A DNA stretch of 64,000 nt from Vreelandella neptunia (GTDB lineage Bacteria > Pseudomonadota > Gammaproteobacteria > Pseudomonadales > Halomonadaceae), in NCBI RefSeq assembly GCF_034479615.1, contig NZ_CP140255.1:744001-808000 (forward strand), read 5' to 3'. Position numbers and translations under genes: made by a program. Position 1 is the first letter of the stretch, and each line of letters starts with the position of its first letter. The notes under the pieces are model-generated. The model made no database searches, was not told the DNA's origin, and saw only the letters and a program-made list of their open reading frames with translations. This document shows, one piece after another, positions 1-8,442 of the stretch.

Positions 1-2096
1 CCAATTTGCGCGTCTTCGAACAGTGCTCCTGCGCGGGCATAGGCAAGGCTCGCGACCTGATAGATCTCGGCAAGATCAGAGCCGGAAATGTCCATGTTGA
101 TACTGCGCGTACCGCCATCGTTGGTAGAGATGATGGAGCCCCGTGAGGCGAATGCGCGCATGCCCGGCCAGGCCGTAAAGCGTGCCTCGAGGGCGCCCAT
201 TAACGCTTCCAGATCGGTGGGATCTTTCGGGTCGGTAATAACACGAATGCCCTGGGCGTCGACGAACATGGCGAAGAAGCGTAGTGCGGGCATATTCGTT
301 TCGCCACGGTGAAAGCGTGCCGGCTCGTCATCAAGACGCTGCTGCAGTTCCGGGATTAGCTCCTGCGCGATGGATTCCATCTCTGTCAGGTTGTAGCCCG
401 GCGGTGCGATCATTGTAGAGAAGATGCGTGCCTCTTCGCCTTCAGGCAAGTACTCCGCCGGTGGGGTTAGCCACACCACGACCCATGCTGACAAGCCAAG
501 CGTGCCGACTAGAATCGTTATTCGCCGTATCGGGCGGCAATAGGCGCGGGCGATCCAGCGACCGATGCGATCAAAGACGCCTTCCTCTACGGTAGCACCT
601 GACTGGATTGCCGGTAGCAGTCGCGCCGCCATCGCCGGAAGCACGGTCACCGCCACGGCCAACGAGGCAAGAATAGAAGAGGAAATCGCAATCGCGATAT
701 CCGAATAGAGCTGTCCGGCTTCCTCCTGAATGAATAGCGTGGGGGCAAATACCAGGACTGATGTCAGCGTGCTCGCCATGACCGCCGTCCAGACCCGGCC
801 CACGCCTGCCACTGCGGCATCGAAGGGCTTCAGGCCGCGTCGTCGTGCCTGGTCGATGCTTTCGAGTACGACGATGGTGTTGTCGAGCGTCATGCCAATG
901 GCAAACGCTACCCCGGCCAATGAGATAACGTTCAGCGTTCGTCCGGCGAGTAAGAGGCCGATGAAGGCGGCGATCGTGCAGACCGGAATGGCGATCACCC
1001 CGACAAAGGTGCTGCGCGCCGAACGCAGGAAGGCAAACATTATCAGTGTTGCCAGCAGTGTCCCGAGTAAAAGGTTATTCCAGACGTTGGCGACCGAGTC
1101 TTCCACGTAGCGCGCATCTTCGTTGATCAGCGTCATTTCAAGACCCAGCGGCGCCAGAATCTCGTCGCTGATCGCCTCGACTTCCGGCAGTACGGCATAC
1201 TTGGTCTGGACGACATTCGATCCCGTTTCGCGGCGCACCGCCAGGATCAGTGAAGGTAGGCCGTTATAGAATGCCCGGGTACGCATTTCATGGTGACTGA
1301 GCCGGATATCGGCCAATTCGGAGAGCCGCATCAAGGCGCCACGGCGCTCGGCAATGATCAACTCGCCCATATCGGTGGGCTCACGGAAGCGGCCGATCGT
1401 GCGTGCCATCACACTGCGTTTGCCACTGTCCAGGTCTCCCGCTGAACTGTCGACGTTACGGGTCTGCAGTGCATTGCGCACATCGGTCATGTCGAGCCCG
1501 CGTTCGGCCAAACGGTACGGATCGATTTCTATGCGCACCTGCCGTGCTTCCGCGCCCCATATTTCCACAAGCGAAACACCATTGACCCGCTCCATACGGG
1601 GGCGCACCTCATCCTCCAGGAAGTTACGCATCATCTCCAGGTCGAGGTTTTCCCCACTTTCCGCACGTGGCCCGATGCGGAAATACATAAAGGGTTCGTC
1701 AGAGGAAGAGACTGTCGTCAGGGCGGGGGCATCGACATTTTCAGGGTAGCTGGATACTTGGCTTAGGGCGTTGTTGGTTCGTATCAACGCTTCATTAATG
1801 TCGACACCGAAGGGAAACTCCAGTTCGATACTGGCTTGACCGATGTTGGCGGTGGAAACCATTCGTTGGAGATTGGGCAAGGTGCGGAGGTATTGTTCCT
1901 GCTCGATAAGGATCTCTTGCTCCACGTCACGTGGAGACGCCCCGGGCCAGCTTGTTTCCACGCTGATGGTGCGTACTTCCAGGTCGGGGATCATCTGAAC
2001 GGGTACACGTAGTGCAGCAGTGATCCCCAGCAAGCACAGGATCAGAACCGCGACGGCGATGAGGGTGCTGTGGTGAATAACGCGTCCGAAATCCAT
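1..2096 (-). CDS. RND efflux permease (partial, C-terminus outside window)
   Basis: Inner-membrane, proton-driven pump subunit of a tripartite RND (AcrB/MdtB-type) system. The frame opens at an ATG at 2096 and stays open to the window edge, about 698 codons of a family normally 1000-1050 long. Visible are an N-terminal membrane helix, the long first porter loop, and a TM4 relay segment GMTLDNTIV near residue 400. The relay carries one Asp followed by Asn, as in many HAE1-type pumps, rather than the AcrB double Asp. It starts 1 bp after the adaptor gene stop, so the two are co-transcribed. Substrate cannot be read from the sequence. Confidence 0.9.
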   Translation of the reverse strand, partial: MDFGRVIHHSTLIAVAVLILCLLGITAALRVPVQMIPDLEVRTISVETSWPGASPRDVEQEILIEQEQYLRTLPNLQRMVSTANIGQASIELEFPFGVDINEALIRTNNALSQVSSYPENVDAPALTTVSSSDEPFMYFRIGPRAESGENLDLEMMRNFLEDEVRPRMERVNGVSLVEIWGAEARQVRIEIDPYRLAERGLDMTDVRNALQTRNVDSSAGDLDSGKRSVMARTIGRFREPTDMGELIIAERRGALMRLSELADIRLSHHEMRTRAFYNGLPSLILAVRRETGSNVVQTKYAVLPEVEAISDEILAPLGLEMTLINEDARYVEDSVANVWNNLLLGTLLATLIMFAFLRSARSTFVGVIAIPVCTIAAFIGLLLAGRTLNVISLAGVAFAIGMTLDNTIVVLESIDQARRRGLKPFDAAVAGVGRVWTAVMASTLTSVLVFAPTLFIQEEAGQLYSDIAIAISSSILASLAVAVTVLPAMAARLLPAIQSGATVEEGVFDRIGRWIARAYCRPIRRITILVGTLGLSAWVVVWLTPPAEYLPEGEEARIFSTMIAPPGYNLTEMESIAQELIPELQQRLDDEPARFHRGETNMPALRFFAMFVDAQGIRVITDPKDPTDLEALMGALEARFTAWPGMRAFASRGSIISTNDGGTRSINMDISGSDLAEIYQVASLAYARAGALFEDAQI

Positions 2097-2097
2097 A

Positions 2098-3201
2098 TTA
2101 GCGCTCCACCACTTCGACGGGCTGACCATCGGTCAAGGCCTCGTTGCCTCGGATGACGACCTGATCGCCCTGGCGCAGGGTGTCACCTGTAATGGCAGCC
2201 TGTCCGTCCTGTTCATACAGAATGTGCACCCGGTGTCGACGGGCGATTTCTTCATCGTCTGCGTTATCGACGATGTAGACGCTGTGGCTGCCATCCGGTT
2301 GGCGCAGCAACGCATCGCGGCTGATGGTCAACGTATCTGTTGCTTGCGAGGTTAACGAAATTTCTGCTCTTGCGGAGGTGCCAGGAAGTAACCGGCTCTG
2401 CGGATCGTTTACCAGTAGACGAAGTAGAAAGGTTCTCGCCTCGGGGTCAGTCACGGGAACCCGTGCAATGATCTGCGCTGGCAATGGGGTGTCACCAAGC
2501 GTATCGGCAAATACTTGCGCTTGTGTCTGATCATCCAACTGCTCAAATCGCTCTTGGGGCACTTGTACATCCAGGCGCACACGATCAATCGCAACTAACG
2601 ATAACACCGGCGTTCCCCGTTGCACCCATTCGCCAACTTCGGTGAGTTTTTCGGCGACGACGCCTGGGAAAGGGGCTGGCAAAGTGTGCCGTTCAACCAG
2701 TTCTTCCTGCTCTCGTGTGGCTGCTTGAGCGGAGGCTGCCGATGCCCGTGCTAGGTTTAGCCTAGCGACACGCGATGCGACCTCTGTTGCGGGGATGGCC
2801 TGATGTTCAGCGAGCCGCTGTGCCTCATTAACCAAGCGCTCGGCCTCACGTACCGAGGCGTTTGCCTCTTCCTCCTGAGCGCGAGCACGCATGAGCGCCT
2901 GTTGTGCAAGGGCCGGGTCGAGTTCCAGCAGTACCTGCCCGGTCTCAACATGATCACCCGCTTCAACATGCACGTGAGCCACGAGCCCGTCCGCGCGAGG
3001 GGAGAGCCGGGTCTGGCGCTCAGCGGTGAGGGTGCCCGTAAGTGACAACTGCTCGCCTAACGTCGCCAGTTCCGCTGGTGCCACTGAGATAGGTACGGCA
3101 GCACGCTCATTGTCACTTATATTATTGTCAGGAGGGGCGCCACAGGCGGTCAGAAGAAAACAGGTTAACCCAGAAAGCCAGAATTTGATGGTCATGGTCA
3201 T
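2098..3201 (-). CDS. RND efflux periplasmic adaptor lipoprotein
   Basis: Membrane-fusion protein linking the permease encoded just downstream to an outer-membrane channel. It is 367 residues long with a lipoprotein signal (lipobox LTAC, lipidated Cys at residue 20). It then shows a lipoyl/barrel-sandwich half (RADGLVAHVHVEAGDHVETGQ), a helical hairpin rich in Ala/Glu/Arg, the second lipoyl half (LPAPFPGVVAEKLTEVGEWV) and beta-barrel domains. Two ATGs six bases apart (3201 and 3195) are possible starts; the inner one has the better spacing to GGAG. No outer-membrane factor is encoded nearby, so a TolC-like partner must be elsewhere. Confidence 0.92.
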   Translation of the reverse strand: MTMTIKFWLSGLTCFLLTACGAPPDNNISDNERAAVPISVAPAELATLGEQLSLTGTLTAERQTRLSPRADGLVAHVHVEAGDHVETGQVLLELDPALAQQALMRARAQEEEANASVREAERLVNEAQRLAEHQAIPATEVASRVARLNLARASAASAQAATREQEELVERHTLPAPFPGVVAEKLTEVGEWVQRGTPVLSLVAIDRVRLDVQVPQERFEQLDDQTQAQVFADTLGDTPLPAQIIARVPVTDPEARTFLLRLLVNDPQSRLLPGTSARAEISLTSQATDTLTISRDALLRQPDGSHSVYIVDNADDEEIARRHRVHILYEQDGQAAITGDTLRQGDQVVIRGNEALTDGQPVEVVER

Positions 3202-3286
3202 TCTCTCCGGCCATCCTCTGCTAGGAGAAAAGCCATCAGTGGGTTTCGATTACTGTGAATGGAGTAGTGCAGGTGCCACTCTGTCA

Positions 3287-3901
3287 TCACACGCCGATGC
3301 GCTCACCGCTAGCGGCAGGACGCGGCTTACGTCGGACGATGCGGTAGACGGTGGCGGGAGGGACATTTACGAGTATGCGACCGACACGCATGGCCTTCAG
3401 CCCAAGACGATCGAGCAGCGTTCGGGGTATCGGGCAACGGGGGCCGTAAGTGAACTGATAGAAAGATCCTTCGGGCCGCATTTTGGTAAAAGCACCGTCC
3501 AGAATGGCGATCATCTTGCGTGGAGACATTGACAGCATGGGTAACCCACTAACGACAGCACCCGCATGCGCCCCGTCGAAAAACTTAACTTCGTGTAGCC
3601 GTGAAGCATCAATACAAAACGTGTGGGCATGCCCGAAGCGATGCTGTAGCCGGGTAACGAATGCCGCGTCATTCTCGATTAATGCTATGTTTTTCTGGTC
3701 GATACCACGCTCAATGAGTGCGTGTGTAAAGACACCCGTCCCCGGCCCAAGCTCGATGATCAGGCCCGTATCCATAGATATTTCCGAGGTGATAAGGTTG
3801 GCCAACGCTCGACCAGAAGGCATGAGCGCACCAATACTCAGTGGGTTAAAGAGCCAAGCCTTGAAGAATAAAAATGTATCGGACAGGTTTCTAAGTTCCA
3901 T
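3287..3901 (-). CDS. Phospholipid N-methyltransferase-like SAM methyltransferase
   Basis: About 204 residues. It resembles the PmtA-like family: an N-terminal amphipathic stretch (FLFFKAWLFNPLSIGALMPSG), then SAM-binding motif I IELGPGTGVF near residues 50-60 and a later acidic/hydrophobic strand (SGLPMLSMSP). Family members methylate phosphatidylethanolamine at the inner membrane or are uncharacterised relatives. The frame extends upstream to a TTG at 3922, but the ATG at 3901 directly precedes the conserved start and is preferred; neither has a strong ribosome site. It follows no clear operon partner. Function is inferred from family only. Confidence 0.75.
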   Translation of the reverse strand: MELRNLSDTFLFFKAWLFNPLSIGALMPSGRALANLITSEISMDTGLIIELGPGTGVFTHALIERGIDQKNIALIENDAAFVTRLQHRFGHAHTFCIDASRLHEVKFFDGAHAGAVVSGLPMLSMSPRKMIAILDGAFTKMRPEGSFYQFTYGPRCPIPRTLLDRLGLKAMRVGRILVNVPPATVYRIVRRKPRPAASGERIGV

Positions 3902-4431
3902 AGCTTTTCTAAACTCTTCCAAAGGATCGAAGACGGCAGCATCTGCGAAGGCTATCGATTGTTAACAAGGCCCTGCCTACTATTAATACTTCGCTGCTCT
4001 CTATATGTGATTATCTCTGCTTACCGAGCCGGACTAACAAAACTTTTCGCTGGGAATGAAAAAGTAAGCCATGGTTGTACCCACAGTGTGTCAAAGATTG
4101 GTTATTTTGTAGCAAGGTGCATCAAGGTAGCTAAAGCGCGATAAATCTTGCTGAAGCTACGCAGCTATTTATCCATCGGAGGAGGTTTCTATTGCGAATG
4201 GTCGAGGTCAAACTCATCGAACGCTAAGCAGTGGTTTCAGGCGAATGCTGATTGGCGGTCGGGGGCTGAGGCTTACCGATTGGGCGTCCTCCGTCTTGCG
4301 AGTGACACGGTGCTGCTACCTGTCTCTTCCAGCAAGTATATTCGGGGGCTACTTTTCTCAGATTTTGCGGTCGAGTCGTTATTGATGGTTAATTCGTCAT
4401 TTTATACTCAGCACAGAAATTAAGAAGTAGT
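3902..4431. other. Gene-poor AT-rich stretch
   Basis: About 530 bases visibly richer in A+T than either flank. Short open frames exist on the plus strand (3959-4144, 4148-4423), but neither has a ribosome site or recognisable protein features. The only supported content is the transposase-tail-like relic at about 3991-4115. The base composition suggests an old insertion scar. Confidence 0.6.
3991..4115 (+). mobile_element. Probable IS remnant (transposase 3' end plus terminus)
   Basis: This stretch is similar, in opposite orientation, to 50681-50795. Both encode a stretch reading (R/G)AGLTKL(F/Y) followed by similar residues, with differences mostly at third codon positions. Both then share a non-coding tail ending in GGTTATTTTGTAGCAA. 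Synonymous divergence followed by a conserved 16-bp end is what the 3' end of a transposase gene plus terminal repeat would look like. The opposite IS end is not present and the IS family was not recognised. Confidence 0.5.
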
Positions 4432-4833
4432 TTAGGTCAGCAAGAATATAACTAAAAGAGTCCCTACGCCTGCCACTCCTATTATGTTGGTGAACTCTAC
4501 TATTTCATCCTCTGTATCATTTGGTAGCCAAGCTGTAGTGCTTTTTGATTTTATTTTGGAAAATATTAAGGCCGTAGTGCTAGCTTCAACGCTGAAGACG
4601 GCAATGACGCTTTCAATTGATCCTGCATTAAGAAGCATCATGGGTAAAGCTAAAAAAGCGGTTAAAGTTATTGTAATGCGTAAAGCAAAGCACTGTGAAT
4701 GGCTTAATGTTCTAGGGGATTCCGGGAACCAAACATTTGAGAATGACGTTTTCTCTTTCATGCATAGCGTTACAAAAAAACGCTTGGATAGTGAAAGTAT
4801 AGATATAACCATTTTATTGCACCTATTCTCCAT
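4432..4833 (-). CDS. Hypothetical small membrane protein (AT-rich orphan)
   Basis: Open frame of up to 133 codons, not recognised. It has a polar N-terminal half, a hydrophobic segment (ITLTAFLALPMMLLNAG), a short loop and a hydrophobic C-terminal helix (IIGVAGVGTLLVIFLLT), so it could be a two-span membrane protein. Base composition is much more A+T-rich than neighbouring genes, suggesting acquisition. No strong ribosome site is seen for the ATG at 4833; an internal ATG near 4761 is an alternative start. An overlapping plus-strand frame (4484-4870) makes coding status uncertain. Confidence 0.35.
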   Translation of the reverse strand: MENRCNKMVISILSLSKRFFVTLCMKEKTSFSNVWFPESPRTLSHSQCFALRITITLTAFLALPMMLLNAGSIESVIAVFSVEASTTALIFSKIKSKSTTAWLPNDTEDEIVEFTNIIGVAGVGTLLVIFLLT

Positions 4834-4866
4834 GAGCCCCGAAAAGCTCAGTCGGGGGAACGTCGA

Positions 4867-6018
4867 TTAGTCTCCTGTTACCTCGCGGATATCATCGAGG
4901 AGGTCGTCAAAGTAGGGATTCCAGGTCAGGCGGGCGTGGTATTTTTCCGCGTCTCTCTGACCCCATGCGCCGAACCACAGGGTATCTGGGTCATCGGGTG
5001 GCAAGAGACCATCCTGGCCGTTTTCCAGCATGATGTAGCGACCCGCTTGACCGTAATAGGTATTCTCAGGCGCAAACAGCACATTCATGTGGGAAAAGTT
5101 GCTGATTCGCCGATCGGGAAGGTGGCTGGTAAGGGCGGTGACGCGGGAATCGTCATGGTGCTGTGGTGGATCGCCGTACCAGACGAATCTCGATTGTGGG
5201 TTGGGAAAGCGGTTTTGAAAGGCCGTGAGCGTCGCGTTGGGGTCAAGGACGCTATCATGCTGGCTCATCGTTATGAGTACGGGTTTATCAAAGTGTACGG
5301 TGTCGAGATTTTTTTGCACGGTGCTGACCGAGCGATAATAGAGAGAGGCACCGCGCGTAGGAAGCGACTGGTAAGTGACGATATTGTCCTCGTCATCAAT
5401 GTCGAGCCAGTCCCAAAAATAGGAAATGGCCGGGGCGAGAAATAGGTAGTTGGTATTGGGGTAAAATCCGGGAGAAAATAGCAGTAGTCCGTCGACATTG
5501 TCGTCTGTGAACGCATGGGAGGTGACCAGGTTACCGCCGGTTGAGAAGCCGCCAAGCCAAAGTTCATCGACCTCGGCTGCAAGCAGTTTGGCGTGATGGG
5601 CAATTATTTTTTCCCAATCATCATTATCAGGCAGCATCAGATCGGCGGGGCGTGTGCCGTGGCCGGGCAGAAGGATTGAGCGAACCAGCCAGCCGTCATT
5701 CGCCATGGCGGTGGCGATATCGATGAAATACCACGGGCTTGCGCCCAGTCCATGCACTAACAGGATACCGCGTTTGGCCGGTTTATCAGGGCGGAGTTCG
5801 AACGGCGTATTGAGCTGTATTTCAAGGTCGCGGTCGTCACTGATGAAAGCGCGGTTATCCGCAATCCATGCACGTGTTTCGCGCACATATTGATCGAAAC
5901 TCTCCTGATCATAGCGAGGCAGGTTTTCTGAGGGTTGAAAACCGGCGGAATCCGGCGGCACAGCGCAGGAAGTCAGCAGAAAGAGTGTGAAAAGTAGAAC
6001 GCTAAGTCGGCTAATCAT
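4867..6018 (-). CDS. Alpha/beta-hydrolase lipoprotein
   Basis: 383 residues, with lipobox LLTSC near residue 18 and an acidic mature N-terminus, so probably anchored to the envelope. The fold signature is clear: an oxyanion-type ILLVHGLGASPWYF, nucleophile elbow GGFSTGG (Ser near 160), an Asp-bearing strand (SQHDSVLDP near 257) and a late His (SHMN near 309). This is a carboxylesterase/lysophospholipase-like serine hydrolase with a long C-terminal extension; substrate is unknown. The start ATG follows AGAGAGGG. It stands alone on the minus strand. Confidence 0.85.
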   Translation of the reverse strand: MISRLSVLLFTLFLLTSCAVPPDSAGFQPSENLPRYDQESFDQYVRETRAWIADNRAFISDDRDLEIQLNTPFELRPDKPAKRGILLVHGLGASPWYFIDIATAMANDGWLVRSILLPGHGTRPADLMLPDNDDWEKIIAHHAKLLAAEVDELWLGGFSTGGNLVTSHAFTDDNVDGLLLFSPGFYPNTNYLFLAPAISYFWDWLDIDDEDNIVTYQSLPTRGASLYYRSVSTVQKNLDTVHFDKPVLITMSQHDSVLDPNATLTAFQNRFPNPQSRFVWYGDPPQHHDDSRVTALTSHLPDRRISNFSHMNVLFAPENTYYGQAGRYIMLENGQDGLLPPDDPDTLWFGAWGQRDAEKYHARLTWNPYFDDLLDDIREVTGD

Positions 6019-6124
6019 GGAGCCCTCTCTGTAGGTGCTTGCCTCTGAAAAAGCGTCACAAATTGTGCTCTCCCATATTTAGAATGACCGGGCAGGCGGG
6101 CTGTGCAGTGTTTAAACAGCAGCG

Positions 6125-6574
6125 TTATTTTTCGACGGTTACTGTCATTTCACTGTTTAAGGCAAACCCTGGCAGCACGGCCTCGGCCTCGATTGCGATT
6201 AACCATTCCGGTTCGGCAAGGCCGTACACAATCAACCAAGTAGCCGCCGGCGGGGCGATGGGGAAACGATGCTTCAGCGCCTCCATTACTACTTGCTGGT
6301 CGTAGCGAGCGGATTCGGCTAAGTAGATCCTCAACATCACTACCCGAAATAGATCTCCACCAAGGCTTGATAGCAATCGTTCGATATTGTCCAGCGCCGC
6401 CTCAGTCTGTTCGGGAAGTTCGGGGCCCGCCAGCTCTCCTGTGGTATCCACCCCTACCTGGCTAGACATCAGCACCCGGGTGCCTCCCTGAACTAATACC
6501 GCTTGGCTATGACCTTCGGTCAACGTATTGGGCAGATTGGGCGGGTTTAACGGTTTGCGTCTTAAAATTTGCAT
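6125..6574 (-). CDS. RidA/YjgF-family protein
   Basis: 149 residues. The ATG at 6574 follows a near-perfect AAGGAGGT five bases upstream, so the longer upstream reading is rejected. The family trimerises and canonical RidA hydrolyses reactive enamines/imines using an Arg in an ARPAR-type segment. Here that segment reads APPAATW, without the Arg, so it belongs to a non-archetypal subgroup and may not be a deaminase. About 180 bp upstream is a promoter-like block copied from the RND operon promoter (6755-6792), suggesting control by the two-component system at 9.3-11.4 kb. Confidence 0.85.
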   Translation of the reverse strand: MQILRRKPLNPPNLPNTLTEGHSQAVLVQGGTRVLMSSQVGVDTTGELAGPELPEQTEAALDNIERLLSSLGGDLFRVVMLRIYLAESARYDQQVVMEALKHRFPIAPPAATWLIVYGLAEPEWLIAIEAEAVLPGFALNSEMTVTVEK

Positions 6575-6754
6575 GACCACCTCCTTAGTAAGTTCATAGG
6601 GTTGCTTGTAAGGATGACCACTCAATCGCGCCTGATACTCTGTTGAATGAGCAATGGCCGCTGGTTGTCAGCATGTTTTCAATACATGCAGTCAACGTCG
6701 TCGCTAATTTGTGTTCTGGTTAAGAGCTTCTGTGTTCGACGAGCCTATGGTTCC

Positions 6755-6792
6755 ACTATCGGCCAACTTTTCTTTCTCGTTTCTTACTGACA
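6755..6792 (-). promoter_or_regulatory. Response-regulator box and promoter copy
   Basis: Read on the minus strand this block carries GTCAGTAAGAAACGAGAAAG followed by GGCCGATAGT, the same two strings as upstream of the RND adaptor (about 12293-12329). Half-sites GTAAG (6783-6787) and GAAAG (6772-6776) are 11 bp apart, and 11 bases separate the second from a GATAGT -10 (6755-6760). It points at the RidA gene starting at 6574. Confidence 0.6.
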
Positions 6793-6835
6793 CTGCGTTT
6801 GCACCAAACACACTGCAATTCGTAAGACCCACAAT

Positions 6836-8269
6836 TTAAAGCACGCCTGCCGTGAGCGCCTTGAGTGTTGCCGCAGCACGTGTGGCACAGTTTAGTTTTC
6901 GGAAAATGCTCTCAACATGAGTACCAACGGTGCTGGGGCTGATACCCAGAGCGCGGGCGGTTTCTTTATTACTCGCACCTAGGCTGATCTGGCGCAGAAC
7001 CTCAAGTTCGCGTGGCGATAGCATCGCGCTGTCAGGCACAGGGCGTGGAGGGGGGTGGCCAGATACGGCAATAATCGCTGCTTCCACAATGTCGGCGTCG
7101 AAGCCTCCGGCGTTTGCCTCATTCCGAAGCACCTGCGCAGCTTGTTGCAGGGTGTGCTCACGGCGCCAGGGGCGTGCTTCAATGAGTGTCTGCAGTGCAA
7201 TAGCCGTGGCCAGCACTCGGTGCGTTGTCCCTAGGGTGTCTCCGGTCACACCACGAAAGTAGCCGCTGCCATCCAAGCGTTCATACGCATAAGACGCCAG
7301 TTCTGCTGCAAGTTTTAGGCTTGGGAGTTGGCTCGCTGCTCGCGAAGTCCAGTAGGGCATCAGTCTGATTTGCTCCCACTGATGGCTAGAGAGTTGTTCT
7401 GGTGAAGTCTTCCAAAGTTGGTTGGGTAGCGCTGCCCTCCCGATGCCATGCAGCAGTGCGGCATCTCTTAACATGTCTTTTTCCGCTGTTTGCAGGCCCA
7501 GGACGTTGGCACATTGGGTGGCCAAATTCGCAACACGACGGGAGTGGCCCGCCAGCCAAGGTAGTTTGAGTTCTACGACGTCCGCCAGCAGTGTCAATTG
7601 AGAGGATCTTTCTAATCCTCCTGTCTGAAGATCCCAGTCAGTTACCCTTGGTGGTATAGCATCCATACCATCGAGCCAGTGCGAGCCATGGGCAATGGCA
7701 AGTTCGGCCAGGTCTGCTGGATATTTTGTGCCAGCCTCAGCCCGTAGGAGTATCATCGCCTGTTCGCGCCCATGGGTGCGCGAGAGAATCTCAAGGTCGC
7801 TCGCCACATTGACCCGATAAGTTACCCGCGGTACGGCGTCTCCGCCGAGACCTTGCGGCGCCCCTCTACTATCGTACCGTTCGAATATGTGGCGTAAACC
7901 TGCAATCACCTCTTGAGGCATGCCGAGGGTTGCTGCCACTTCACCGGATATTTCGCAATGAATCACGGCCAGCGGCACGATCATGGCTTGGGTATGTGCG
8001 TCCAATGGCGGCAACGTTTGCGCCATCATGGCCGCGCGCGAGGCGATGTCGTCGCCCAGCAGATCGGCAAAGCCACTGGCATTGGCAGTGCAGCCTGACC
8101 AACGCAGCAGAGCAGCAGCGTGGGCGTGATTTTGCTCGTTGTCCCCCGCACCTTCTGCGGCTGTAAGTAGGCCCGCTAATTCGGCCGTACGGCGTGAGTG
8201 GTCAGTAGCCCGGCCCATGCTGAGGTCGCCAACGAAGGCGAGAGCTAGAACGGCATCGGTTAAGTCCAT
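6836..8269 (-). CDS. HD-domain (degenerate HD-GYP-like) LuxR-type regulator
   Basis: 477 residues. The C-terminal 65 are a clear LuxR/NarL helix-turn-helix (LSPRELEVLRQISLGASNKETARALGISPSTV). The rest resembles one or two HD modules: an N-terminal HSRRTAELAGLL helix and, near 235-340, HSRRVANLATQC, LLHGIGRAALP and YERLDGSGYFRG. These align with the H, HD and HHERxDGxGYP motifs of HD-GYP phosphodiesterases, but the HD pair reads HG and HHE reads YE, so metal-dependent hydrolysis is doubtful. More likely the domain senses a ligand. It is divergent from the exported hydrolase at 8443, with a palindrome between them. Confidence 0.85.
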   Translation of the reverse strand: MDLTDAVLALAFVGDLSMGRATDHSRRTAELAGLLTAAEGAGDNEQNHAHAAALLRWSGCTANASGFADLLGDDIASRAAMMAQTLPPLDAHTQAMIVPLAVIHCEISGEVAATLGMPQEVIAGLRHIFERYDSRGAPQGLGGDAVPRVTYRVNVASDLEILSRTHGREQAMILLRAEAGTKYPADLAELAIAHGSHWLDGMDAIPPRVTDWDLQTGGLERSSQLTLLADVVELKLPWLAGHSRRVANLATQCANVLGLQTAEKDMLRDAALLHGIGRAALPNQLWKTSPEQLSSHQWEQIRLMPYWTSRAASQLPSLKLAAELASYAYERLDGSGYFRGVTGDTLGTTHRVLATAIALQTLIEARPWRREHTLQQAAQVLRNEANAGGFDADIVEAAIIAVSGHPPPRPVPDSAMLSPRELEVLRQISLGASNKETARALGISPSTVGTHVESIFRKLNCATRAAATLKALTAGVL

Positions 8270-8338
8270 GAGGGTGTTGAATCGGTGGATGAAGTAATAG
8301 AAATGGGAGGCACTATAGCGCTGCTGGGCATTAACAGA

Positions 8339-8360
8339 GTATCGGTTGTTCGACCGATAC
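8339..8360. promoter_or_regulatory. 22-bp palindrome, candidate LuxR-type operator
   Basis: GTATCGGT-6 bases-ACCGATAC, perfect 8-bp arms, in the divergent interval between the HD/LuxR regulator (start 8269) and the hydrolase (start 8443). Length and symmetry suit a dimeric LuxR-type DNA-binding domain. Binding is inferred from position only. Confidence 0.5.
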
Positions 8361-8442
8361 CGGCCAATGGGCTAACTCGGAATACTGTTGCCCTGCAAGC
8401 ACGATTTCCGATGCTTGAGAACGTAGAGAAAGGAGTCCTTTC

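Noticed and set aside
4148-4423. Possible 91-codon plus-strand gene
   Set aside because: No ribosome site, no recognisable protein features, lies in an IS-scarred AT-rich stretch.
4837-4858. Hairpin CCCCGA/TCGGGG after the lipoprotein hydrolase
   Set aside because: Only a 6-bp stem with a 9-base loop and no T-run; not called as a terminator.
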